NCBI GenBank assembly: GCA_019828595.1
Contig: JAHQRK010000001.1
Span: 186,001 to 250,000, forward strand
Reading direction: 5' to 3'
From: Aphanomyces cochlioides
Taxonomy: Eukaryota; Oomycota; Saprolegniomycetes; Saprolegniales; Verrucalvaceae
DNA length: 64,000 bases
Shown here: piece after piece, positions 1-10,016 of the stretch
Layout of the letters: every line of letters begins with the position of its first letter
Numbering within the stretch: position 1 is the first letter of the stretch
Translations under genes and position numbers: made by a program
Notes under the pieces: generated by a model
What the model saw: only the letters and a program-made list of their open reading frames with translations
Database searches by the model: none
Told to the model about the DNA's origin: nothing

Positions 1-198
1 ATATTCACGGGAAACAGAATCGCTTCGCCGTACATGCGCAGTTCACCTCAACTTCCACCATGCCCTCGTCCACTTTGAGGATAATTCTCGACTGAGAAAC
101 AGCAGAATTGCCGCTTCATTTTCAGCCAATAAGATCACGTTATCAAGTTTTTCTGAGATATCCACATTTACCAGAATTAATAGTAAGGCAATATAGTA
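1..198. other. No gene seen
   Basis: I see no supportable coding region here. The stretch ends at a TA dinucleotide (197-198) that serves as the target site of the adjacent mariner-like element. Confidence 0.5.
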
Positions 199-2028
199 CT
201 ACTCCAGACCACAATGTTTGTTAGGCTTGACTTTTGATTGACGGGATTTTTCTAATTGCAACCATTTGAGTGCTCTGATTGGATGCATTAAATGTACAAA
301 CGTAGGCCTTTCATTGGCTATCTCATTTGCCTCCAAATTCTCATTGTGGCGGGAATTGTGCCCTCTCAAAGTCAGATAGATGATCATTCGAGTCGACTAG
401 ATTTCATTCATTTTGAATCTTACACGTTCAATAACACTTCCGTTGCCTCAGTACGCGCATTCTCCTAGCTCTTCCAAATGTCATCTCAACCGAATCCTTT
501 CCCGCTCGTCCTGCGCACCAACGAAACCTGACCGACGACGACCGACGGAACATGTACGAAATGCTTCTAGAGGTCGCCGTTGAAAGCAAACTTCCGCGTG
601 GAGCAATAGTGAAGACCGCGCAACACTATCAATGTCATGCGCTTACGGTGTCGCGCTTGTGGGCTCAAGCAGGCTATCACTCGCGAGCGGCGCTCATTCA
701 GACGACACCTCGGCAAAAATGAAAGGTAAATCCTCTGAAACTCTATATTTCTATCAAAACTATTGATTCATACGAGAATAAATTTTAACAAATTTACTTT
801 TTTAGGAAATTGTGGATCAAAGCCCAAACGATCAGCAAGTGCCATCGAAGAGACCGTGAAGGCGACAGATCCAGAAGTTCGACAAACTCTCCGCATGATG
901 GCAGACAAAGATCCCGAAGACCACACTCATCCGGCACATGAACGAAACCATGAAGCTCAAAGCAAGAACAAGTCACGTCAAGCCATTGTTGACCGAAACC
1001 AACAGAAGATGGCGACTCCAATTTGCGACGGACTCTCTTCGACTTGGGCCATGCGGGAACTATTTATTTCACAGCATGCATGATCGCGTGCACGTTGATG
1101 AGAAATGGTTTTACGTGACCCAGGTCAAAGAGAAGTTCTACGTATACGATGATGAAGTGCTTGCCGTCAAGAGCACCAAATCAAAATCGTTCATCACGAA
1201 GGAGCTTTTTCTCGCGGCAGTGGCTCGCCCAAGATATAACGCCAACAAGAAAATTACTTTCGATGGAAAAATTGACATTTGGCCATTCCTCGAGGAGACG
1301 TTTGCCAAGAGAAGCAGCAAAAATCGCGCAAAGGGAACAAGTCTCTTGGTTCCTATCTCGGTTAATGCGAAAGTCTACTCTGAAACAATTCTTAATAAAG
1401 TTATTCCTGCCATTCAGGCTAAGTTTCCAGTTGGAAACCAGCCTAATGGAATGTTTATCCAACAGGACAATGCAAGTCCTCACAAATGTATCACAACGGA
1501 TGTTTTGGTTGCGCGTGGTTTGACTGGAATTGAAGTAATGAACCAAGCCGCCAACTGCCCAGACTTTAATGTCCTTGATCTGGGTAATTTTAATGCCCTC
1601 CAACGCTTGCAACAACAACAACGATCTCGAACAATTGAAGAACTTGTCTGTGCTGTCAACTTTGCTTTTGAAAAATTGCCCTCCGACACCTTGGTAAAGT
1701 CGTTTATTACCTTACAAAAGGTTCTCGAGAAGTCCATGGAGGTCGAGGGTAGAAATGACTACCAGCTCCCTCATTTGCGCAAGGATGCATCCAAAATGGA
1801 CTTGGCCAATTTCAATGTCCAATGTGCTCCTTCGACGTATTCTAACGCTCTGGCTTTGTTGAATTCCCAACCATGAGTAGTTTTAATAAAATAGATAAAG
1901 TCAATTATATTTGCTTGAATAATTATGTTGTTGTGCAGTTTCAACACAATTTTTCATATAAAAGTTTCATCCGTTGCATACTTTAATCAAGTCAAAAACT
2001 TGCTAACAAACAATGTGGACCGGAGTAG
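199..2028 (+). mobile_element. Mariner-like (Tc1/mariner superfamily) element, degenerate
   Basis: The ends are inverted repeats of about 28 bp (199-226 and 2001-2028) that begin CTACTCC and match at about 25 positions, with TA on both outer sides (197-198, 2029-2030). TA flanks are the rule for Tc1/mariner insertions. Inside lies one transposase reading region on the + strand. The element is about 1.83 kb. It shares the terminal CTACTC with the mariner at 15910-17617, so the two probably belong to related families, though the transposases are clearly diverged. Confidence 0.75.
478..1876 (+). pseudogene. Mariner-like transposase, frameshifted
   Basis: This is a cut-and-paste transposase of the DDE/D type. 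The C-terminal part (938-1876, 312 codons) keeps all three acidic positions: D in HVDEKWF, D in QQDNASPH and D in CPDFNVLDLGNF. The N-terminal part carries a helix-turn-helix-like stretch in another frame (about 525-715, with NLTDDDRRNMYEML), followed by an intron-like gap (GTAAAT at about 726 to TTTTTTAG at about 807). A frame change near 525 and another near 911 (after RMMADK) separate the parts, and a TGA precedes the presumed splice site. With at least two frameshifts it should not make active protein. The catalytic residues survive, so decay may be recent. The paralogue at 16013-17404 is intact and serves as a guide to the expected structure. Confidence 0.8.
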
Positions 2029-2653
2029 TATGTTTCAGTACTGAAGCAAGGTGTGGTTCCATAAATGTATTGTCATTTTCAACCAAATTTGTGCTTTTGA
2101 CCAAAATGCGAATTCATTTTCAAATCGATTTCATAATACTCGGGAGTACTGAAGTGGTGTGTGTCAGTGTGTGTTTTGTGTGAGTCAGGTGTCTGATCGA
2201 TTCTGATTGGCTGACTATTTTTAATTTTTAATTCTAGCCAATCAGAGAAGTCCGTTCGATTCGGAATCGATTCGAAACCTCGGTCGATTCAAACCGTTCC
2301 TCACAATTTTGTATCAAAAGCACAATATTTGAGAATTTTAACATTTCAAATATTTTATCTTTATGTTTCTATGGAATAAAAATAAATGTTCAAAGTTCAA
2401 TTTCACACACACATTTGCAAGGCAACCTGCCTTGAGAAAGTTCTATCCAATAAAAATTCATAAATATAGAAAAATATTGCCCAATAGCTGAAAAGAAAGG
2501 ATATGGTCGCAATGTCAAGCAGCAGCGACAACTTCACCGTTGAAGACGCACGCAGAAATAGGATAAGCAGGATAAGCTCGGACACTCCGGCAAGATATAC
2601 GTTTGGAGAATAGTCAGATCGTGAAATGAGCATCCCTTTTAGGTCGCCCACAC
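2029..2653. other. AT-rich intergenic region with small inverted repeat
   Basis: No convincing gene. A perfect 10-bp inverted repeat (2203-2212 and 2236-2245, CTGATTGGCT / AGCCAATCAG) encloses an AT-rich loop. An 89-codon minus-strand frame at 2403-2672 is hydrophobic but resembles nothing I recognise and is probably chance. Confidence 0.4.
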
Positions 2654-2845
2654 TTGCTCCTACAACATTCAAGCTCGTCTACTGTGTGCTCGACAGATCT
2701 TAACACCTTTGTTTACAGTGACTTCCTTAAATTTATTATTCGGACAGTAAAAAACAAGCCTAATATTCAACCTGGTACCCTCAGTGACTACAGAAGTGCG
2801 ATAAAGTGTCTCTACAGGGATAGGCAAATGAGATCCTCACCATAA
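2654..2845 (+). pseudogene. Possible tyrosine-recombinase N-terminal fragment
   Basis: A 63-codon frame contains PNIQPGTLSDYRSAIKCLYR. This resembles the core-binding start of tyrosine recombinases (a P-T-L-x-x-Y-R-S-A-I pattern), such as those of Crypton elements, which occur in oomycetes. No catalytic R...H-x-x-R...Y region follows, so at most this is a truncated relic. The family link is an impression from one short motif and could be chance. Confidence 0.25.
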
Positions 2846-2938
2846 TCATTTGGTAAGATCAAAGAATTCTATTCAGGTACCAAGTATGACATAGAACTAA
2901 GTTATTCAGGATTTACTGGTCTGTTGTTAATCTTTACT

Positions 2939-3000
2939 TGTTGATTGAGAGACACACAAAGAGACACACAAATGGAATTTAATGTGTCTCTCAATCAACA
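2939..3000. repeat. Perfect 18-bp inverted repeat (hairpin)
   Basis: TGTTGATTGAGAGACACA at 2939-2956 is perfectly complemented by TGTGTCTCTCAATCAACA at 2983-3000, with a 26-nt spacer that itself repeats GAGACACACAAA. It could be the fused ends of a deleted MITE or a transcribed hairpin. No gene is attached to it. Confidence 0.7.
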
Positions 3001-3319
3001 GATTTGACAATGAATTCTTGTCTTGAGCCTGGTCTTCTCAAATGCAAACAATCCACGAACATTTCGTTGTGATCTACTCAATGAGAGGAGGCAACCCTAC
3101 GCACGTCGTTGTCTTGAACGGCCTTCCTTGTCTCGAAAGCAACATGCTTGTTTTCACAAAAAAAAAGACAACCAATTATAACGTTACTACAAGATGTTTT
3201 CAATTGGACAATATTCATAAGCAAGGATCAACAAGTCAGTACAATGTCCAGATACTGTAAAATGATTGGTTGACGAGCTTACCAATGACACGACATAAAA
3301 AATCGAAACATGAAGGGCA

Positions 3320-3970
3320 TTGCATAAACTTGGCCCATTTGTACTACTTCGGTCCGTGTCGTCGACAGAGATTCAAAATCGTGGCCATTCGACGCGTGGT
3401 CTTCTAGGCGCCGTGACTGAAGATTGTTACCTCGTCTGGATTCAAGAGCACAATTCGTCGAGTCGAAGCCAAAAGGCCGTGATTGACTTGTTCATGCGAT
3501 CTTTGGCTGGCTATTCCGTCGCGACGTATATCTTGGGCCTTGGCAACCGACAGTACGACAACATCATGATGACACACGAAGGCCGGGTATTCCTCATCGA
3601 CTTGAGCCACTTCCTGGGCGTGTACAAGTATGTGCCACTCCTCAACATGACGCTCAAACGGGATCGGACTCCGTTCGTTTTGACGCCTCAAATGTCGTTT
3701 GTGTTTGGTGGAGAGACTTCACCTGGTTTTCTCAAGTTTATCAAATTATGTGGAGATGCTTTCAATGTCGTTCGACAGCATTTGCATCTTGTGGTGACGC
3801 TTCTCGTCTTGATGTTGCCTGCCGAGTTGCCCGAACTGGTCGATCGAGAGGCCATTCAATACATTGTCGAGACCGTTTGTCCCGAGCTCGATAAAACGGA
3901 GGCGTTTCTTCATTTTGAGACGCTTGTGCGGCAAATTCATAGTTTCAAATGGAATACAGCGAGTTATTAA
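3320..3970 (+). pseudogene. Truncated PI3-kinase catalytic domain, key residues lost
   Basis: The frame matches the C-terminal lobe of phosphatidylinositol 3-kinases: SLAGYSVATYILGLGNRQYD, then NIMM and a metal-binding-loop region IDLSHFLG, then a PFVLTPQMSFVFGG-like segment and the C-terminal helices. In active PI3Ks the catalytic loop is GDRHxxN and the activation loop starts DFG. Here they read GNRQxxN and DLS, so the catalytic Asp and His of the DRH motif are replaced. There is no ATG at the upstream edge, and the N-lobe with its lysine, plus the C2, helical and Ras-binding parts, are absent. It is a 5'-truncated duplicate or relic. The reading frame is open for 216 codons, so the truncation may be fairly young, or the piece may still be transcribed as a pseudokinase. 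Confidence 0.75.
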
Positions 3971-4237
3971 GAAGATAATTTATGTACGAGAAACGTGTAA
4001 CTACAATTGTCATTTTACAAGAAACTATCAGGTAGTTGTATGTCACATACTTTATGGAAGGAAATGTAGTAATCATGGCAAGTTTAAAAATAACATAGCG
4101 TGTTTATATTGATACAGTGTATAGAATTTTGGAAAGAAAATAAATTCCTAACTTTACGCATTGGATTGCTTCCAAACCCTTCGCAAACGCAATTTGCTAC
4201 TGTTCGCAAATGAGACATTTTTCAAATAAAAATACAA

Positions 4238-4282
4238 TTCGCAAATTGCTCAGACCAAAAAACAGTCTCAGCAATTTGCGAA
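4238..4282. repeat. Subterminal hairpin of the Harbinger-like element
   Basis: TTCGCAAATTGCTCAGAC (4238-4255) pairs with GTCTCAGCAATTTGCGAA (4265-4282) with one mismatch and a 9-nt loop. The TTCGCAAAT motif recurs at about 4203 and in the left terminus, so this may be a transposase-binding subterminal motif. That role is inferred only. Confidence 0.65.
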
Positions 4283-4366
4283 ATGCGAGCAAAAGACCTT
4301 TCTAAACGAGTACAAATTTGTGCGGTTTTTTGTGAGTGGATATAAGTCGGCCATTTCGTGATTGAG

Positions 4367-4898
4367 ATGACCAAGGGTCGAGGAAAGGGGTGGTGCAGCG
4401 TCTCTGTCCATCTATTGCTGGATCAAATCGAGCAGATATTGCCAGCTGGGCAATTAGAGTGGGCCAAAGTTGAAGAGGCCTACAACCGTGCGGCAAGCCA
4501 GTTCCCTTCACGAGATGTTGATGCACTCAAGCGAAAGTTTGCTCTTCTGAAGAACTACCCGAAGAAAACTGGTGAGCCTGATTGCCCCTCGGACGTGCGT
4601 CGTGCAAAGCGCTTATTTACCGACATTGAAAAGCGAATGTCAACGCTTTGCATGACGCAATTTGAATCGGAGAAAGGTACACGAGGATATGCAATGAATT
4701 CAATGATCCAATTCTTTAGAGGATGACAGCGAGGCAAGCGACAAAGAAAACGAAGAAGAGATCAATATAAATCAAGAAATAAATGTTGTTTCACAGGAAA
4801 AACCAAATCGAAGTGGCCTGAATCGTAGTGAACTCAGCGAGCTCAGCCAAATCCTTGGAAAAAGAAAGCAGCCATCGACTTCAGGCTCGTTCCCGTGA
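4367..4898 (+). CDS. DUF6818-type (Myb/SANT-like) DNA-binding protein of a Harbinger-like element
   Basis: The first exon (4367-4676) starts MTKGRGKGWCSVSVHLLLDQ and contains the tryptophan-spaced helical pattern and the KRKFALLKNYPKKTGEPDCP segment typical of the oomycete DUF6818 family, which resembles Myb/SANT or trihelix DNA-binding domains. An intron of 43 nt (4677-4719, GTACAC...CTTTAG) joins GAG-AAA-G to AG-GAT-GAC, giving an acidic second exon (EDDSEASDKENEEE), a Ser/Leu-rich stretch and the stop at 4896-4898. I chose the ATG at 4367 because the upstream in-frame codon is GTG. The gene sits inside the inverted-repeat element, so it is probably the element's DNA-binding helper rather than a host gene. 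About 145 codons, no lesion seen. Confidence 0.75.
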
Positions 4899-5363
4899 AA
4901 CAGCATGTTCAGCCTTATTGATTATTCTTGAGAACGTGCTGGGAGGGATCGCAAACAGCTCTTGCAAAATCTTAGGCTCTACTGCTGCCGTGTAGAAATG
5001 GAGAAGCATGCCTAGTATAGCGTGTTTGTGTTGAATTCGCGGTGGACGACCACTTTTTCCTGGTTTAGCCTTAACGATATACTCGACACTGAAAACGCGA
5101 AGAAGTTCATCGAAGCCTTCAGGTGTCAACGACACGGTTGTGAGGAATGAGGGTGTGTTGCGCGACGCGTACAGTGTGTACCATGGAGATTGTTGTTGTT
5201 GCTTGAGCAGCGAAACGGCATGAACGAAATTTCGTTCCTTCAGCGCCGATCTCAGTCGAAGGGCTGTTGTTAGCCTACGCTGGCGTTGCCGGTGCAGCCT
5301 AGTGAGTATGATCATGATGGCTTCCTTTGCTTGCATGCCAGCCAAAATGGAGATGAAAAACAC
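4881..5363 (-). pseudogene. Harbinger-type transposase, N-terminal part only
   Basis: The 160-codon frame reads from MFFISILAGMQAKEAIMIIL through SRNTPSFLTTVSLTPEGFDE to a helix-turn-helix-like segment (HKHAILGMLLHFYTAAVEPK, LQELFAIPPSTFSRI). This is the usual N-terminal architecture of oomycete transposases of the DDE_Tnp_4 (Harbinger) group. The DDE catalytic domain should follow but the frame stops (SRERA*) exactly where it meets the 3' end of the DUF6818 gene, so a deletion has removed the catalytic part. The remaining product could bind DNA but not cut it. It could act as a repressor if expressed, but that is inference. Confidence 0.7.
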
Positions 5364-5544
5364 TCAATGTTACCAATTTATAGCCAATGAAATAGCTTCA
5401 AATAGAATAATATGCGAAGGTTTTGGTGGCTTCACTTTGTCATTTGCCTTGCATTTTCAAGTTTGTCGAATAAAAATATAATCATTATCCGGATGCGAAA
5501 TGCGATTTAAATGGGTTTTGCTAAGGTTTTGGAAGCCTTCCATT

Positions 5545-6020
5545 GTATTCACACTTTGGTTAAAGATAAATTTTGCATAGTTTATTCAGGATAAACTCTA
5601 AATATGTACCATAGTTTATTTTTGAATTTTTTTGTCAATTTTCTGTCCTGCACCGCACACTTCCTTGCCAAGAGCCATTGATGAGACGATAATGCGTCGT
5701 TCTAAAGCCGTGGCTCAAGATCCTTCGGCAGCAGGTATGCAGCACTATAATCATTATGTAGAAGTCGAATTGTTGCAAAATTCAACGTTTTTGACCACCA
5801 GGTTGGCGATTTCTTGTGGTGTGCAAGGCGCCGACAGGATAAAATCCCTCAATATTTTATTTAAGATAAATTCTCACCGCTTTTAAAAGGCTGTGTGCCC
5901 CGTGTAGATCAGGCCGCCTGATCTACACGGCGTCTCATCTCCGCGGTTGGGCTCGCCTCGTCTGTTGCAACTGAGACATCTACAACAACCCTGCAACATT
6001 CAGTGCTGCTGGGTTGTAAA
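5545..6020. other. Intergenic region with a perfect palindrome at 5900-5930
   Basis: An 84-codon frame at 5632-5886 resembles nothing I know. At 5900-5913 and 5917-5930 lies a perfect 14-bp inverted repeat (CCGTGTAGATCAGG / CCTGATCTACACGG) with a 3-nt loop. No T-tract follows, so a terminator reading is not supported. Confidence 0.5.
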
Positions 6021-6022
6021 TA

Positions 6023-6338
6023 CCTTATTTTACCTATCAATATGGACAGCCGCCAAACTGAATGCCCAACAATATTACTAACGATAGTATTATACAGTAT
6101 TGACCAAATATTATTTTAGACAGGTAACATGAAGGTCTTCTTTGTGATGGATCTGTCTGGTATTCAAGGCAAGTTGCACTTATTTCGGTGTTAAGATCAT
6201 TGGTAACGTTATTGATGACATTTGTATAGTCAAGAAAACCTCTTGGTATTGCAACACCTCTAATAGTATATATTACCAAATACTACTTAGTACTATTATA
6301 GTATTGATATTTGGTCTGTCCAGATAAGTAAAATACGG
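6023..6338. mobile_element. MITE (Tc1/mariner-type TA insertion)
   Basis: The left end CCTTATTTTACCTATC and the inverted right end CCGTATTTTACTTATC match at 14 of 16 positions, continue into TGGACAG on both sides, and are flanked by TA (6021-6022, 6339-6340). The element is 316 bp and has no coding capacity. Its ends differ from the two mariner families in the window, so it is mobilised by something not seen here. Confidence 0.65.
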
Positions 6339-6479
6339 TACCTTGCAGTTTGGATGGTCACATTGACATTCTTCGTGTGATGACAACGACGACAAATGTA
6401 CGACGACAAATGTACAAAGCTGCAAGGAATACTGACTGTGAAGATCTAACAAAGTTTTCGCGTAGAAGTCTCAAGAGCT

Positions 6480-8268
6480 ATGCTTAGCAGCCTTGTACGG
6501 AAATAGCGACCAAATCGTAGCTCTTCGCAATGTCTGCGATGTCAACGCCGTCTACATTGATGTACGTCCCAATACCATCAACTGCAGATGATTCACAGTC
6601 TTTGTAGTCTGAATGGCAAATCTACAATTGGCTCTTCAGCAAAAAGAATACGGCGCTTCACTTGGCCTGTGCCCGCGGCAATTCTGGGATTGTGAAAGAG
6701 TTGCCCAAAGTGCCTTCGATCCTCATCAACTTGCCAAACTCGGTGGGAAAATGTTCAACCTTCGTAATTTCATGATGGAAATAGTCGCTTGATACCCCTC
6801 TTCACATTTCTTGCCGTTGTGGCCATAAAGAAGTCGTCGAGCTGCTTTTAGCTCGGCCAGAGATTCAACTCACGACTCAGAACCCAGTACGTCTTCCATG
6901 GCCTTGGACTACCTCATATATGTACCAACCTCATATATGTACCAATTAGCAAGGAAACACTGCCCTTCAAGAGGCTTTTATCCACAAAAACACTGAGATT
7001 GCCTGCATGCTAGTCGCTCATCCGTCATTTGTCGACCTGAACGTAAAGTCTGGCCGGAAACTATACACGCATCCACATTTTTTTGCTGCTGCTCATACCA
7101 TGGTGTAGCAACGATGAAGCCTTTTAAGCACAGAGGGTAGATTGATCGTTCTCATTGAGTGGTGAGATGCGTCTCGGTGATATCGCTACAAGTGAGCTAA
7201 ACTTCACGTTTCTTGAAAATGAGACTGGCCGGAAACTATAAATGCACCCAGCCTATTTAGAGCTTTCGTAAAGAAAAACGCCTATTTAGACTGCAAAATT
7301 AGGTGGGTTTTTTCCCAATTGATTGCCGAGTTGGAAGCACCAACTAGTCAGTTCAGTGTCACTTTTGCACCATGCCCAGAGGCCGAGCACCGTCACAACA
7401 AGAAATTGGTGCCATTTTGGCACTCTACCGCGATGGAAAATCAATGCGAGGCATTGCAAAGGCAATAAATCGGACCGACTCCCTCGTAAGAAACGTCCTA
7501 CGCAATCATTTCCACCCTGCACCGAAAAAAAAGTCGATAGGCGTCTCAAAATAAGTTCTCGACTCGTTCGACGCATCTTTCGACTCGCCTGTGTCAAACA
7601 AATGTCGTCTAGGAGTATGAGATAGATGTGGAGGCGAAAACCCACTCCGCACCTCAAAGCCCACCACCGAAAAGCTCGCATTGCGTTTGCGAAGAAATAC
7701 CTCCAGAAATGGGGGTTATGGGAGAGCGTTGTCTATCCAGTCAACTCCTTACTGCTACTACTTTGGGCTTTAGCACAGTTGCTCAGGCAATTTTATGTCA
7801 TCCAGAGGCTGGCGTCAACTGTACCGACTCCAAAGTATTGTTTCAAACCAAACTTCTCTTGAGTTTTGAATAGAACAACCAAACGCCACTGCATATTGCT
7901 ACCCAAAATGATGACTTTACCTGCATTACAAAGTTACTCCTGGACCATTCCGACATTAATGTGAATTCAATGGATGAGGTGCGTAAATATTTTTTCCTTG
8001 ATGTGAGAATAAACGCTATTCTTTAGTCGAGTAATACTCCGTTGCATTTTGCGGCAGCAAATGGCTCGGCAGTCAATGTCAACCTGCTCCTGAGTCATCC
8101 GAAGATTGATGTGACGCTCAAAAATCATGTTCGTCCATACGAATTGTTAATTAAAGCTCCATTATGATGTAGAGAGATCTCACACCACTTGATGAAGCCA
8201 TGATCCACCAATTGGTAAAAAAACACCAAACAAGCCGGCTTTGCTACATCGAAGCGCGGTAAGAATGT
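6480..8268 (+). pseudogene. Ankyrin-repeat gene, split by a Tc1 relic
   Basis: Short exons, each about one ankyrin repeat, can be read with 45-60 nt GT-AG introns between them: CLAALYGNSDQIVALRN (about 6480-6556), NTALHLACARGNSGIVKEL (about 6602-6770), GHKEVVELLLARPEIQLTTQ (about 6822-6890), GNTALQEAFIHKNTEIACML (about 6952-7050), then after a transposon relic GFSTVAQAILCHPEAGVN (about 7760-7825), TPLHIATQNDDFTCITKLLL (about 7876-7978), SNTPLHFAAANGSAVNVNLL (8028-8130) and TPLDEAMIHQLVKKH to a TAA at 8266-8268. One repeat per exon is common in oomycete ankyrin genes. The region between 7055 and 7735 is invaded by a Tc1 transposase relic and carries a diverged duplicate (GGCCGGAAACTATA at about 7053 and 7225). 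The 5' end is not found. The insertion makes function unlikely. Confidence 0.6.
7372..7720 (+). pseudogene. Tc1-like transposase relic (DNA-binding half)
   Basis: MPRGRAPSQQEIGAILALYR followed by DGKSMRGIAKAINRTDSLVR is the first helix-turn-helix of Tc1-like transposases. A frame change near 7550 leads to SSRLVRRIFRLACVKQMSSR, then a stop, then TPHLKAHHRKARIAFAKKYL, the linker that precedes the catalytic domain in this family. The DDE catalytic region is missing. The relic sits between two stretches of ankyrin coding sequence, so it inserted into that gene and was later eroded. I found no clear terminal repeats. Confidence 0.7.
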
Positions 8269-8447
8269 TGATTCTGTCGCTGGAGAACTGGAGAATTGAG
8301 GTGCCGCATTCTCCAATGATCAAATCTCCGGCCGTATCTGATTGTTTTTTGTGGTAGGAAAAGGAAAAGAACATGTTGACCGTTTAGCTTCAATGTCATG
8401 ACACTGTGGCCGTGGAGGACACCATCAACAAGTTGAACTTCGAAAGG

Positions 8448-9863
8448 TTAGCAACTATCTGCTGGTTGCAAAAAATATTTGTGGTTTATGACCTCGGACA
8501 TTGTAATTCGGTCCTGAGGATGAGTGGCCAGCAGACGCAATAGTAGATCGATCGCACTTGGATTGCTCACACTTTGTCTGACACGATCTTTGATTTGAAC
8601 TGCTGTCCAATTCATCCAAGTTTCAATCGAATTAGAAACAACATGACCCTCAGCATTAGTCTGGACAAGCTCTTCACCACTCAGTACATGGAAAAGCATG
8701 CATCCAAAGGCCAATGAGTCAGCAGAAGGCGTAGCTTCCACAGGTTCGTATGGGAGTGGCTTCGATTTTGCCCAAGCCTTCACGACGATGCCACGAGCTG
8801 GCTTAAATCTTGTGCTCCATCCTGGGTGTTGGCCCCAACAATCTTCGTACAACTGGCGCTCTTCGTCGTTTTGGAGTTTATAAAACAGCTCTACGACGGG
8901 TTAGCAATTTAGTCGGAGGTTTACCAGGAGGGAGCACCCCAGTCGTGAACTGACCATGTGGGAAATAGGCGCCAATCTTTGTTGACGCTTCCAAGTTGCC
9001 GATCAAAATCTTGTCATCCAAGTAGATATTGCAAAGACGTAGGTCGCAGTGCACTAAACCTTTGTTGTGCATGTAGTCCAACGCTGAGGCCACTGCTTTG
9101 AGATGGTCGAGCATGTCTTCTTTCGACGCTCTGCAGTGAATGAATTTGTGCTCCAATGTCGGAGCTTCATCCAAGTCCAAGGCAAGCACGTATGGAAACT
9201 CGCTCAGATTTAGCTTTGGGTGCGCAGTGATAGTTGGAACACAGGCAGACATCCGCTCTGGACTTTCGGATGGCACAATCAAGGGCGCAAAGGAAGGGCC
9301 AAGCAACTCGCGATGAGCAACTTCGCGGGAATAATCTTCAAAGCAACGCATAAATTTGAGGTGTAAGTACTTTTGCTTATTTCTTCAGCGAACTTGTCCA
9401 CATCGAAGAGCCCGCTCTCAATGACACTCATAGCCATCTCAAGCTTTTTTGAGTCCTTGAACCAGCCCAACTTGTCATTCAATGCCTTTGCTTTGTCGAC
9501 ATCGAGTTTGCCATTCGTGGAGCATTCTTCAAGCAACTGGGAGCCAATTTGATGGTCTAGAACATCCACCACAACCATGGAATCCGTCGCATGCACGCAA
9601 GGTTGGTTGGAAAATTCATATCGTCCGCAAAACTAATCTCGCATTGCGATTATGAGCTTGTGGCTTGTCGAATCATTTAAATCGAGCTCGGTACAGAGAC
9701 GATCCATAATCTTTTTCAAATGGACGGGTGGATATTCTTTCAATGTTTCCAAGACAGTTGTCTTGACGTCTTCTGGAACAGGGCTGGATGCATCCATGAA
9801 CGCTGTCCACGAATGGCCGTGTTTGCGAGGCGGGACTTGTTCGTCGTAGATGTCATATGGCAT
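8448..9863 (-). pseudogene. Oomycete protein-kinase-like gene, decayed
   Basis: Reading from 9863 downwards: an N-terminal region (MPYDIYDEQVPPRKHGHSWT), a middle segment (FCGRYEFSN..., KLDVDKAKALNDKLGWFKDS), then a kinase domain with LKAVASALDYMHNKGLVHCD (HCDLRLCN as catalytic loop), LIGNLEAS in place of DFG, DSLAFGCMLFHVLSG and a C-lobe ending HKYFLQPADSC. A 34-nt intron (GTAAAC...TTGCTAAC...GTAG, about 8888-8921) restores LPPELFYKLQ. An in-frame TAG at 9633-9635 interrupts the first segment, and the frame changes near 9350 (SK to KYLHLKFM), unless a 32-nt intron is invoked. The DFG Asp is Asn, so catalysis would be doubtful even if repaired. It lies tail to tail with the ankyrin relic; ankyrin plus such a kinase often form one oomycete protein, so an inversion may have split them. 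Confidence 0.6.
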
Positions 9864-10016
9864 ATCGGCAATTAGAAGATAAGTAGCAACATCCCAATGT
9901 TATCGATGCGAATACAAGTATTTAGATTGGCAATGGAGCATGTTACTTAAAAGCACGAGTCTCATCTAATTTTTGACTGAGTTGCATTCAAACAAGCCCA
10001 GCAGTGCATGCAAACG

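Larger units (their letters stand above)
4163..5541. mobile_element. PIF/Harbinger-like element, internally deleted
   Basis: The ends are imperfect inverted repeats of about 33 bp: the left starts GGATTGCTTCCAAACCCTTC at 4163, the right (read inward from 5541) starts GGAAGGCTTCCAAAACCTTA. Both are flanked by ATT (4160-4162 and 5542-5544), a 3-bp target duplication. PIF/Harbinger elements make 3-bp duplications, usually TTA/TAA, so ATT is a variant. Inside, two genes point towards each other: a DUF6818 gene (+) and the N-terminal part of a Harbinger-type transposase (-), whose ends overlap at 4881-4898. The catalytic half of the transposase is missing, so the copy looks non-autonomous. The two-gene layout is that of PIF/Harbinger elements, which encode a transposase plus a Myb/SANT-like helper. 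Confidence 0.7.

Noticed and set aside
2403..2672. 89-codon hydrophobic minus-strand membrane protein
   Set aside because: AT-rich DNA easily gives hydrophobic frames; no start context, motif or splice extension supports it.
5900..5930. Rho-independent terminator
   Set aside because: The DNA is eukaryotic nuclear and there is no T-tract.
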